A stretch of 64,000 bases of DNA from the NCBI GenBank assembly GCA_037074615.1, contig CM073542.1, positions 15,640,001 to 15,704,000 of the forward strand, written 5' to 3'. Shown here piece after piece: positions 1 to 9,515 of the stretch. The notes beneath the pieces were generated by a model. It saw only the letters and a list, made by a program, of their open reading frames with translations, was not told the DNA's origin and did no database searches. Numbering within the stretch: the first letter of the stretch is position 1; each line of letters begins with the position of its first letter. A program made the position numbers and the translations under genes. This DNA comes from Leucaena leucocephala (lineage: Eukaryota > Streptophyta > Magnoliopsida > Fabales > Fabaceae).

Positions 1-559
1 CTTGCAAACTGGTGACAAAACCATTGAAAACCAGAGTAAAAGTAAAATTTGGTTTTTGGGTTTGATTGATTTTTTAAGCAATAAAATAAGGGTGCAGTAA
101 AGTAAATATTTTTGTATTTTTTATTAAGTTGGAAAATGAGTAGATTTTGAAAGGAATGTGTTGAGATATACTCTTGATGATGGAAAACTATCTATCATTG
201 CTCTTAATATGATATGGGGTTTTAAAATCACTAAGTCTTAAAAGAAACCTCAATCGATCGATTAAGTCCAGAACATTAACATTCCTTAAACTCCTTTGAT
301 TAAATCTAGTTTTAAAACTCTTAATGAACTATTAAAAACCACTTAGCATGTAATTTAAATCAGATGATGTAGATGCCCTCAAATAATCATCGATTGATGA
401 CCATAGATTTTAAGCAATCGAATTAGTTAGCAATAATTGTTGATAAAAACCCAATTATTCAAAAATTGAAACTGAAATATTTGTATTAAACCAATATCCA
501 AATCATCCAAATTAAATTATAAAACTTAGTCTCAGAATAATCGATCGATATCCAATCCT
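1..559. other. unidentified AT-rich sequence
   Basis: No convincing reading frame, LTR terminus or RNA gene is visible here. Read on the minus strand, the stretch ends in a T-rich tract, which is weakly like the downstream end of a plant retroelement LTR or leader. I could not tie it to any other copy in the window. Confidence 0.3.
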
Positions 560-1520
560 TACTCATAAAATCAAAACCCTAGATTTAAGAATTTCAAAAA
601 CATAAGAATGTGAGATTAAAACATAAAACTCCCCATGTGCACTGTAGTCCATGAGTTCAAGATATGCGATCCATCACCAAGAGACTAAAAAATTAGCCTC
701 TCATGACTCCTATTGTACTGCAATCGCTGTCCATACATGATGCCATGAAGAAAGCAGAAAGAGGTGATTGATTAATGATGTAGAAATGTGATATTTTATG
801 GAAATGTTTAGAAAGATGGAAGATGAGTGTGTAGGTTGTGGAGAAGGTGTAGAGAAGATTCGAGTACTACTTCTTAGCCTAATCAGGTCCAAAAACTAGC
901 CTCCTTACGTCTGTAGCTTCCTCTTCCTTTTATTCCCGCATGACCTAATCCAAAACGCGTAGCTTCAGCGATTGTCTCTTTTAGTTGCAACTAGATCCAT
1001 GTTTTAGTTGTGACCTATAAACGTAGAGAAACTTCCCAGAAGAAATTAGGTCATGACCTTTAGACACTTTGGTCGCGACTAAAAAGCACAGAAGTGTGAT
1101 ATGATTTTCTTTATCTTGTGATTTCTTTTCTGCTCATGTTAATCCTTAGTTATCCTCCAAAATACTTATGATTCAAAACCAAAGCTCACTATAAAAGTCT
1201 AAATCAGTGGAGAAAAATATTCATGCAGTTTGAAAGATTTAATTTACTATTTTACCCTTTAATTAGCAATTGCCAAGCACAATCATGTATTACCACAAAA
1301 GCACAAATACATGTATAAAATGAATTGTAAAGTTGTAATAAGACCCTAAAAATGTTATAGAAACCATACACAATTTGTGTCTTATCAGTAGTATCTCTCG
1401 AGCATCAAGGTTTATATCAGTGTAAAGACTGTTGCAAGCATCTATCATAAGAAATTCAAAGATACAATGGGCAGAGAAAATCCTTCTTCCACATAAAAGT
1501 AATGGTACAATTGTAAACAT
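560..1520. repeat. dispersed repeat C, copy 1
   Basis: This stretch matches 13973-14748 in the same orientation over most of its length. Shared landmarks are CTCCCC followed by a CAGTCCATGAG-like word, CATCACCAAGAGA, CCTAATCAGGTC, and TGTATTACCACAAAAGCA near the right end. It contains two pairs of GTCGCGAC-like dyads (about 970-1080), the motif that also forms tandem arrays in the Athila and family-A elements. The short frames on the minus strand have no recognisable domain. Its class is unknown; it could be a piece of an LTR or of an element leader. Confidence 0.6.
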
Positions 1521-2191
1521 TATGCATTATCATGTTTAGTATACCTTTAAAGTTTATATTTGTATCTTTAGAATGAGCATTACCACTTTTATATAATCCT
1601 ACTAAAACTTAAATTATAAATATTTTAAAGAAGTAAAGGTAATGATCAGTAGCTCCATTCTTTATGCATACATGTTTTTGAAAAAGGAAAATATTTCTTA
1701 GGCATAAAGACATATTAATCTCATCATGCTCAATTGTTGTAAATTTTTCATATTCTCTGAGTATGTGAATTATGTCCTATTTCCTACAAACTAATCATTG
1801 ATAGATCCAAACCAAGTTCAATACCAGTAAAGGAAAATTAGATCAATTGCTTTGTAGGGAATCTTGTTAATGAGGTTCACATCAAGATCTATGGCTACAA
1901 AGAGAGATAACTTAATTCTTAGTGAAGATGAACTAATGAATATTGAATTTTGGTGTTGAAGAAAAGTTCAATCTAAAATCACTTAAATCAAGCGAGATGT
2001 CACAAGGATAAGAGGAATCATGGTGAAATCTAATCATTATCCCTTGTTGACTCCTTTAGTAATCAATATTACAAAATTGAAAAATATTTTTTAAATTGCT
2101 AAATGGATGGATTATAAAATGAACTATGTATATTTGTATTTCCAAATATTGTTCTATGAAATTCAGTTCATACGTTAATAAAAGTGCATTT
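1521..2191. other. no recognisable feature
   Basis: AT-rich sequence with stops in all frames. No terminal repeats or similarity to the other families in the window were seen. Confidence 0.4.
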
Positions 2192-3612
2192 TGTAACATC
2201 CCAAATTTTCCCTATCTGTATAAGACTGATAAAGGAAAGATGTTAAGAAGGGATTAGAATGATAAGTAGAAGAAAAGATAGTGATTAGGTAAGATTTAAG
2301 TCAAAGAAAGAGAGAAGATATTAAGTTGTAAAGCCAAAGGGATTAAATTGTAATTAATGAAAGTTCAGGGACAAAACTGTAAATAGTAAAAGTCTAAAGA
2401 CTAAATTGTAAATAGTAGAAAGTTTAAGGACCTAAATGGAGTTTTGATATTTCAAGGACCAAATTGAAATTTCAAATTTGGTAGAAAGGGACTAAAATAG
2501 AATTTGGCAATTTTCAAGGACCAAAGTGTAATTTTGCCAAATTCAAGGGCAAAAGCGTAATTCTTAAAAGTTGAGCCAGAAAATGCCTAAAATTGTCTAA
2601 AAATGTTTTGGTCCCAAATTTTACCAATAAATAGAGGATATAATTTGAGTCAAATATATCTTTCATAATTCTGATTTAAGGTCCTGATAAATTGATATTA
2701 ATTTATGAAGTTTGAAAATTAGTATAATATCTTCTGGACCTTAAAATTAGAAGTAAAACTAATAGAAGTAAAAAAGGAGTCATGTATAATTAATTATGAA
2801 ATTTAAGGTGAAATCGGACACCGATAAACGATTTAAAGAAAATATAGAAAATTTTTATTAGGATTTTTGAGTCTCAAAATATTTTTGTACTTTATAGGAA
2901 ATTCATTTTATATTAGAATGAATTTTTAAAAATATCATAAATAGTAAAAGAATTTTATAGAATTTATTCTAAAAATAAGGATAATTTACAGATAACAGTA
3001 TATAATGTGCCTTGGGATTTGTGCCAATTAGCTATTGGATCTAAGGATGGTGTCCTATAAAAGCCCAATAGGCTGAAAAGAAAATCTGAGGGCTCAAGTC
3101 AGATTTGGATTTTTTTTTGAAAAAAAATAATTCAAGAGATAATGTGAGGTGACCTTGTAGGACCCACATCCTCTCCACATAGTACCAAGAAGGAGGAAGA
3201 AACATTATCCCATATACTAATTTACATTAAAATAATAGAATAATTAAATTAATGATGATTAAGTGTACTTAATCCAAAAATCAACGAATAAGAGGAATGA
3301 TTAAGCCACTATAATAATTAGCAATTGCAAGGGTAAATTAGACCCAAGAACCCTAAAAATTCACTATAAATACCCCCTTTTTACTCAAAATCATGAAGCC
3401 TAAGAGCTTGGGGAAGTTCTTACCATTTCAAAACTCAACCTAATCTAAAGCATTCTAAGAGGCATTCAAGGTACCTAAAGATCAAGCAAGCTAGGGAGCA
3501 AGGTAAGTGTCACATATTAATTTTTGTCTATATGTACAAGACTAATAGAAGAAAGAGATTTAGAAATACTTGTGATAATGAATAGAGAAGAAACATAATG
3601 ATTAGACAAAGG
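2192..3612 (+). repeat. family-A-like LTR fragment, 5' part
   Basis: It begins with TGTAACATCC followed by TTTTCCCTATCTG, the sense-strand start shared with the family-A LTRs (compare TGTCATATCC...TTTTCCCTATC at 9516). It then runs through the same kind of text, alternating phrases such as 'gggactaaa' and 'aattgtaa', to a TATA box and the first bases of the transcribed part. It ends without an LTR terminus and passes into a family-B fragment near 3613, so it is truncated or recombined. No target duplication could be found. Confidence 0.65.
3365..3372 (+). promoter_or_regulatory. TATA box of an LTR promoter
   Basis: TATAAATA followed by a C run (CCCCC). The same TATAAATAcCCC context occurs in the other family-A and family-B LTRs (10817, 51697 and, on the minus strand, 39610 and 59550), which supports a real core promoter. 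Confidence 0.65.
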
Positions 3613-4292
3613 ATTAGTCCATAAGCCTAGTATATAGCCTAAAATATGTATGCTGCCGCGTCCTGTTCAGCAGAAGTCCTAGAAGTAGACATAAACTTTA
3701 GGCCATTAACTGTTTTTATGAAAAGTTGAGGGCCTAAAGTGTATTTTTTAAAAGTTCATGGGCAAAATAGTAATTATGAGAGAGTTGAGCCGAAAAAGGT
3801 CCAAAACTGCCTGGAATCAGTTTAGTGCTAATTTTTTTCAATAAATAGAAAAAATTATTTTGATCAAATTGACACAACACATAATTTTAATTTATGGTCC
3901 CAACAAATTGATATGAATTTCTAAAGAAAGAAAAATTAATACAGTATTATTTGGATCTCTAAATCAGATAAAAATTGGCATTAAATTCTTATAATTAATG
4001 TGAGAGTTTATGAAACTGATATAACTTAGAAATGAGTTATGTAGAATTTAAAGTAGATTAAAACATCCGATAAATATATTTTGAGGGAATTTTGAGGGAG
4101 TTGAGCATATGAAGGTCGTGGACCATGTAGAAGGCCCAAAATGGCTCCTTATAGGCTCAATAATATTTTCATATAAGTGTATGGGCCAAGACTAATAAAG
4201 ACCCAAAAAAATGTAAAATTATGAATATACCGCTGTGTTGTACCATTGAGCAAGAGATAAAAGAAGGGAATTTTGGTCATTTGACTAAGGTC
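3613..4292 (+). repeat. family-B LTR fragment, 5' part
   Basis: The text AAGCCTAGTATATAGCC, followed by TGCTGCC and CAGCAGAAGTCC, matches the first few hundred bases of the family-B solo LTRs at 6682 and 50123. The very terminus (TGTCATATCC) is absent. The match ends near 4292, where family-A internal sequence begins: CTCTAACCTTAAGCCATG is shared with A3 at about 63838. Confidence 0.55.
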
Positions 4293-4564
4293 ATGTCTCT
4301 AACCTTAAGCCATGTATTAGGTAATTCTTAGGTAAATCTCATTCTAAATTCTTATTATTCTGTTTAGTAAAGACTAGCTAAATAAATCTTTCGTAACATA
4401 GATCAACTCCTGATGATCACACGGAGGATCTACTTTTGAACATTCTTAAACTAATCTTCTATATCTCAATGCCTCTACTGGTTGGCTTGCCTGTACCCTA
4501 TGCTAAACCTCTAACTGATAAACTTCAGTTAGTCTACCATCTTTATTCTTATCATCAGGTCTTT

Positions 4565-4735
4565 GTTTATTCTAGTAGCGACTCATATTCTCTTTAAACT
4601 TTAGCCGCAACCATCTCCATCTACTCATCACGACTTGACAGCTATGTGTTCTTCAGTCGCGACCTAAACTGCTTTGTATACATTAGTCGAATCCTATGAC
4701 CTAACTCGTTGCGACTTGAAAGCTCTATGACTTCT
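4565..4735. repeat. GTCGCGAC-dyad cluster in A1
   Basis: Imperfect copies of GTCGCGAC (for example CAGTCGCGACC, TTGCGAC, CATCACGAC) recur roughly every 20-50 bases. The corresponding segment of A2 is 44525-44660. Most differences from the consensus are C-to-T or G-to-A, as expected from decay of methylated CpG. Confidence 0.6.
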
Positions 4736-5112
4736 TGTCACTACATGACATAACTTTCTCTGAACATTCTCTTCTAACATTCTTTATCTAGTCTTTACTC
4801 TAGCAATGGTCAATTCTTGTTCTTGGCTTTGATAAACTTGAGTCATTTGAAACTCATTCATATCTATCTACTATAATCACATTGAATAGGGAACATATTT
4901 GCATAAATGTTCAACTAACTATCATTTCATTATATCACATCAAAACTCATATTTCATATCACCATAACATTTGTACATACATTACATACATGTCAATTAC
5001 ATATACGGGGTAAGTCATAACTATTATACACCTATATAATTACTTAACTTTACACTATTCACAAATTTATATTACCCCTTATCTCTTTTTACATTCTTTT
5101 ATAGGAAATAGT

Positions 5113-6000
5113 AAACTATAAATACTTCTGCATATAGAAATGCCACCCCTGTACATCAATTGGTGGATCATTTGCCAAAAATTCACTTAGCTCTATGTGC
5201 CATATATGGGTATATGGCAATATCTGACTTACTACCATCTCATGCCATTCTTCTAGAGTGTAAACCTGATTCAGGTCGATGTCCTCTATTGTATATCTGT
5301 TTATCATCCCTGCTTTGTCTATCCCTCGACCTAAACTAAGTAATTCACTCTCCACAGCTTTCTTGAGACTGATATAGTCAACATTATCTGTCTTTAGCAA
5401 AGAAGGATAGGGTTGACTAGGACTAGGAATATCACACTGATCTTTATCTATAGAGTAACATATTCATGTACTTTGAGAATGGAAAAAGACTATCGTAGAC
5501 TCTTACTGGATCTCTGGATTAAGGGACTATGGTAGATTACTTATCAAATCTATCCTCAAACTCTAGTAGAGGAGGAATAATATCTACTCTACCTATAATA
5601 TAGTAACAGTACTCAACTTCCTCAGCCGTAATTTGTCCTCTCGTCAGAAGAATAGGTCTTACATCAGGGGTAGAGGGCACTCCAACAAACTCATATTGTA
5701 TAGAGTCACTAGACTCAACATCATCTGATGCATGCACAACTTCATACTAAATCTCTACATAACCTCCAGACTGTAGGTTTGAGTCTACAGAAATATCTAT
5801 GGGATATTCTACTATAGATCTCCTTGACTGATCCCCTATACTATCATCTGAACTCTCTTCACTGTGTGAAGGAGGATCATAGTCTGGATGTACATTATCT
5901 TCATATATCATTACTGGCTAGGGGTCTCCCTTATTAACTGATGGCTCTGACTTAACTTCATGAAATCCCATATCTAATTTTGCAATATTTGCTTAAATAA
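5113..6000 (-). pseudogene. decayed leader ORF of family A (unknown function)
   Basis: Read on the minus strand from just inside the primer site, this is a protein-like region broken by several stops. Two open stretches remain: 66 codons (5537-5737) and 94 codons (5116-5400). The N-terminal part begins near MGFHEVKSEPSVNKGD and is acidic and serine-rich (SHSEESSDDS). The C-terminal part holds a block LKKAVESELLSLGRGIDK and a block DLNQVYTLEEWHEMVVSQIL. Equivalent blocks occur in A2 (about 45000-45930, minus) and in the plus-strand host element (about 36790-37330). In that host element a gag region lies downstream, so this is an extra ORF between the 5' LTR and gag. I do not recognise the family. 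Extra ORFs upstream of gag are known in some Tat/Ogre gypsy elements, but no homology to those is claimed. Confidence 0.55.
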
Positions 6001-6098
6001 GCAATGTTAACTATCCCAACCAATACCCTAACATAACAAAGTGCTTACTATTTAGAGTTAGGGTCTGGGAACTATCTTATATTATGCCAGAAACTTCT

Positions 6099-6110
6099 GC
6101 TCTGACACCA
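6099..6110 (-). other. primer binding site of A1
   Basis: On the minus strand this reads TGGTGTCAGAGC, one base from TGGTATCAGAGC, the complement of the 3' end of plant initiator Met tRNA. It lies three bases inside the 5' LTR that begins at 6114, which fixes the element's orientation. Confidence 0.85.
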
Positions 6111-7356
6111 AAATAAAACATCCTTACTTTATTATGTCTTAGGGACCATTCAGTAGCATTTAGATCCACTTACAAGACCTTGGAAGTCTATTAGCTAAAT
6201 CTGAAAATTTTACTCTTCTTGAGTTACTATTCATATGGTATTCCAGATTCGGCAACGAACTCCAAAAAATTATAATTAATTCTAGAAAAATTGAAATAAA
6301 GTGGTTCAAAAAAATACATGAATATAACATCTTTAAATTTAATGAAAAATAATTTCTAGACCAAATTCTTAGTCAATTAATACAGTTTCATTGTCAAAGA
6401 CTGTTTATTAGGTCAAAAATCCTAAAAACAGATTCTGATCCCTAACTTTGGAAAATTTGTTTTCTTGGTACAGACATCGAAATAAGGTGTTCTAGGTGTC
6501 AAAATGAAGCTTGACATGTTAAATAAATATCTTTAAAATTTCATACATTTACTCTGTCATGTACTATTTTTCATTACATCATGACCATCACTACTTATAT
6601 TGGTCATATAGTAATATTACATATAACAATTCTTCACATAACATATATACTATCAAATCCCTAGCTTCTCTTCATGCTTCATGTCATATCCCAATTGTTA
6701 GGCCTAGAAGCCTAATATGTAGCCTGAAAAAGGTATGCTACCAGGCCATGTTGAGCAAAAGTCCCAAAAGTATACAAAGGATGTTCAGGGACTAAACTGT
6801 AAGTAAGTGAAAGTACAGGGACTAAATGTGAATAGTAAAAGTCCCTAGGGCCATAATGGTTATTTTTGAAAAAAGAGAGGTGTTTATTGGGAATTGAGCC
6901 TTCAGAGTGCTTGGGCTTGGTCAGAAACCCAAAATAACATTGTAAAAGCCCAAAAACATAGGCTCAATGATTATGGGGTTTAAGAGACATTAAAATAAGA
7001 TGTTAGTACTTTTCCATAAAGTAAAGTTACCTGGTTAAGGATACAATTGGGAAAAGTGATCAGATATGACTTTAGACCATGAGGTAGCATGAAAGGTGTT
7101 CTCATGGGACCCACAAGGTGCCACATGGCATGATTACAGGAAAAGAAGAAAAGTTAAGTACAAATGTCATGAGATTAGAAAAAGGAGAAAAAGTGAAAGG
7201 GACACGTGGCACAATCTCGGCCGCTCATTCCAGGAAAAGACTTTAGAATTCTCTAGAAAGACTGAGTCAGCTGGTGAGGTATCCTAAGGGTCCCACCATT
7301 ACACCACATACCCCCTGAGGTGTCCCTTGAGTTTTTCATGGATGATGTCATGATGG

Positions 7357-7364
7357 TGAGTCAT
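7357..7364 (+). promoter_or_regulatory. GCN4/AP-1-like motif in B1 LTR
   Basis: TGAGTCAT lies about 110 bases upstream of the TATA box within a stretch of gatgatgtca-like words. The same motif at the same relative place is kept in B3 (51577-51584) and B2 (32500-32507, minus). TGAGTCA is a known bZIP binding core; use by this element is inferred. Confidence 0.45.
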
Positions 7365-7476
7365 TGAGGAGGATGGTGTCATCGTGATGATGTAGGCAAA
7401 CCTTCTTGAGGAAACTAAGCAATCTGAGCCATTCATCACGATTCAATCTGAGCCATTCATTCCACCTCCATTCACC

Positions 7477-7484
7477 TATAAATA
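7477..7484 (+). promoter_or_regulatory. TATA box of B1 LTR
   Basis: TATAAATA in CACCTATAAATAGGGC, followed 30-90 bases later by a long GA-rich tract (about 7515-7575). The layout is the same in B2 and B3. Confidence 0.65.
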
Positions 7485-8876
7485 GGGCACCCCTCCCTTC
7501 ATGATACTCATGGCCAAGAGCAAGAGAAAGAGGAGAAAGAGAGAAAGAAAGGAAGGAAGAGAACGAGAGGAGAAATTCTGGTGGAGCCAGGAGGAGTCTA
7601 AGGAGCTTAGGGACTAGGTAGAGCTTAGGAATGAGGTAAGAAAGTTATTCTAGTCCCTTCTTTAATAAGTTAAAGGATTGCTCTTAATGGTTAGAATAGA
7701 GAAATATCTCTATTGATAAGTTTAGCTATAGATAGAAAGAAAGTTAAGGAATGTCAGATTAAGGATATTACCTCAAGTTAAGTATGATTTAAGTAGAGCT
7801 ATACTGAATAATAATAAAGATATTATTATGCTATGTATAGGCTCTGACCTATGAAAAGAAGGGACCTTAGAGACAAGGCTAAAGGCTAGAAGAAAAGGTT
7901 ACACACTAGGAGTTAAACTTATCCTAAACTTGTATGTATTGAATGTTATATTTGATTGTGCTATAGCTTTATTGAATTGTGTTGCATATGTGCTTATGTT
8001 TAAAGCTCTGTTTCTATGATTACTTTGGCCAATTGTATTTCATATGTAACATGGAAGCATACACATTAGATAATGTTAATACTTTCACAAGCAAGCACAA
8101 GTATTTACATTAATGTATGCATTGTTTAGTACTGTTTGCTATTGCGATTTCCACATAAATCTCATCCCCTTCCATGTAATCCCAATCCCACAGGTATGTT
8201 AGAAGAGGATTAAAGAAGCATGAAGAGAAGTTAGGGATTAGATAGTACAAATGTTATCTAAAGTTGGGACCAAGATGCTAGAATCAGGGAAAAATGCATG
8301 ATGAACAGTAAATTTTGGATATTGACTGACATTGACCTGGTCAAGGTGTGGTGAACAAGTTATTTTTTTCCTAAAAGAGAATTAAGTTAGCTTTGTGTAG
8401 CAATTTGAACCGTTTAATTTGGATGTTTTAGAATTAGTTATGATTTTTTGAAGTCAGGTCACTTATCTGGAATTTGCACAGTGAACAGTACTCGCGAGAG
8501 TAAAATTCCATATTATATAATTTGACTTCAATGACCATAGAAGTGGTTCCAGATACTACCATTTGGTCCCTAAGACGTAAAAAAATGAGGACGTTTCACT
8601 TCATCATCCTCTTTCATCATTTATAAACCTGTTGGGATTGGGATTACATGGAGGGGTGAGATTTTTTGGGAAATCTTAATACCAAACGGTACTAAACAAT
8701 GCATGTATTAATGTAAATACTTATGCTTACTTGTGAAAGTGTTAACATTGTGTAATGTGCATGCTTCCATATAACATATAAAATATAATTGGCCAAGTTA
8801 ATGATAGAAACAGAGCTTCAATGATAAACACATATGTAACACAATTCAACCAAGTCATAGTACCACCAAGCAAAAC

Positions 8877-9468
8877 AACAACAACAACAAGCCTTATCCC
8901 ATTAAATGGGGTCGGCTACATGGATCATACGACGCCATTGTGCTCTATCGAAAACTAAATCCTTAGATAGGTTATTGACCAGGAGATCCCGTTCAATGAC
9001 CTCTTTGAGCTTTCTCTTTGGCCTTCCTCTACCCCTTTTAATCAGTGTCCATACTATTTGATCCACCCTCTTCACCGGCGCATCCCTTGGCCTTCTTTGT
9101 ACGTGTCCAAACCACCTAAGACAGTTCTCTACCATTTTCTCTTCAATAGGTGCCACTCCAACTCTTCCCCGTATCTGTTCATTATGAATCTTATCTTTTC
9201 TTTTATGCCCACACATCCATCTCAGCATCCTCATCTCAGCTACCCCAACTTTATGCTCTTGCTGTCCTTTTAAAGCCCAGCATTCACTTTCATAAAGCAT
9301 TGCTGGTCTTATAGCAGTGCGATAAAACTTTTCTTTTACTTTATCTGGTACTTTCCGATCACATATAACCCCAGTAGCCTTTCTCCATTTAAACCACCCG
9401 GCCTGAATTCTATGATTAACATCCTCCAAAATTTCACTGTCCTTCTATATTATTGATCCCAAAATTTC
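8877..9468 (-). mobile_element. 5'-truncated RTE-type LINE
   Basis: This is the 3' end of a non-LTR retrotransposon in minus orientation. It ends on the left in a CAA repeat (TTG on the sense strand), which is typical of plant RTE-clade elements. A 15-bp target duplication, ACCACCAAGCAAAAC, flanks it at 8862-8876 and 9469-9483. It sits inside the A1 LTR, which is continuous across the duplication when compared with 58530-58560 of A3. Confidence 0.9.
8902..9468 (-). pseudogene. LINE ORF2 C-terminal region (downstream of reverse transcriptase)
   Basis: The longest open stretch is 175 codons (8902-9429). It includes HRIQAGWFKWRKATGV, FYRTAIRPAMLYESECWA, VAEMRMLRWMCGHKRKDKI and LRWFGHVQRRP. These blocks are characteristic of the C-terminal end of plant RTE-like LINE ORF2, after the reverse-transcriptase catalytic domain. 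The frame continues upstream past one TAG stop (about 9443) to EILGSII, where family members usually carry LGSIIQ, so the TAG is probably a CAG-to-TAG decay. Endonuclease and the catalytic RT core are absent because of 5' truncation. The fragment encodes no working enzyme. The natural stop lies just before the short 3' tail. Confidence 0.88.
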
Positions 9469-9515
9469 ACCACCAAGCAAAACATTCAATAAAAACAAGT
9501 TTAGGGTAATCTTAT

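Larger units (their letters stand above)
4293..6113 (-). mobile_element. family-A element copy A1, truncated internal region
   Basis: This is the upstream internal part of a minus-strand gypsy-like element. It is colinear with 44260-46045 of the complete copy A2, and its first few hundred bases resemble 63830-64000 of A3. From right to left it holds a primer site, a decayed leader ORF and a GTCGCGAC-dyad region (about 4565-4735). The downstream half and the 3' LTR are missing; the left edge abuts a family-B fragment. Confidence 0.75.
6682..8598 (+). mobile_element. family-B solo LTR B1
   Basis: It starts TGTCATATCC and ends ACGTTTCA. It is flanked by a perfect 5-bp target duplication, CTTCA, at 6677-6681 and 8599-8603. 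Removing it rejoins A1 LTR sequence that is continuous in A3 (about 56486). There is no internal domain, so it is a solo LTR left by LTR-LTR recombination. It contains a TATA box (7477), a purine-rich tract just downstream, and a TGAGTCAT motif upstream. At 1917 bp it is shorter than the other two B solo LTRs, which are about 2.7-2.8 kb. Confidence 0.92.

Noticed and set aside
2187..4285. CATTT before 2192 and CATTT near 4276 as a target duplication of a solo LTR
   Set aside because: No LTR terminus precedes the right copy, and GGTCATTTGAC is common internal text of these LTRs.
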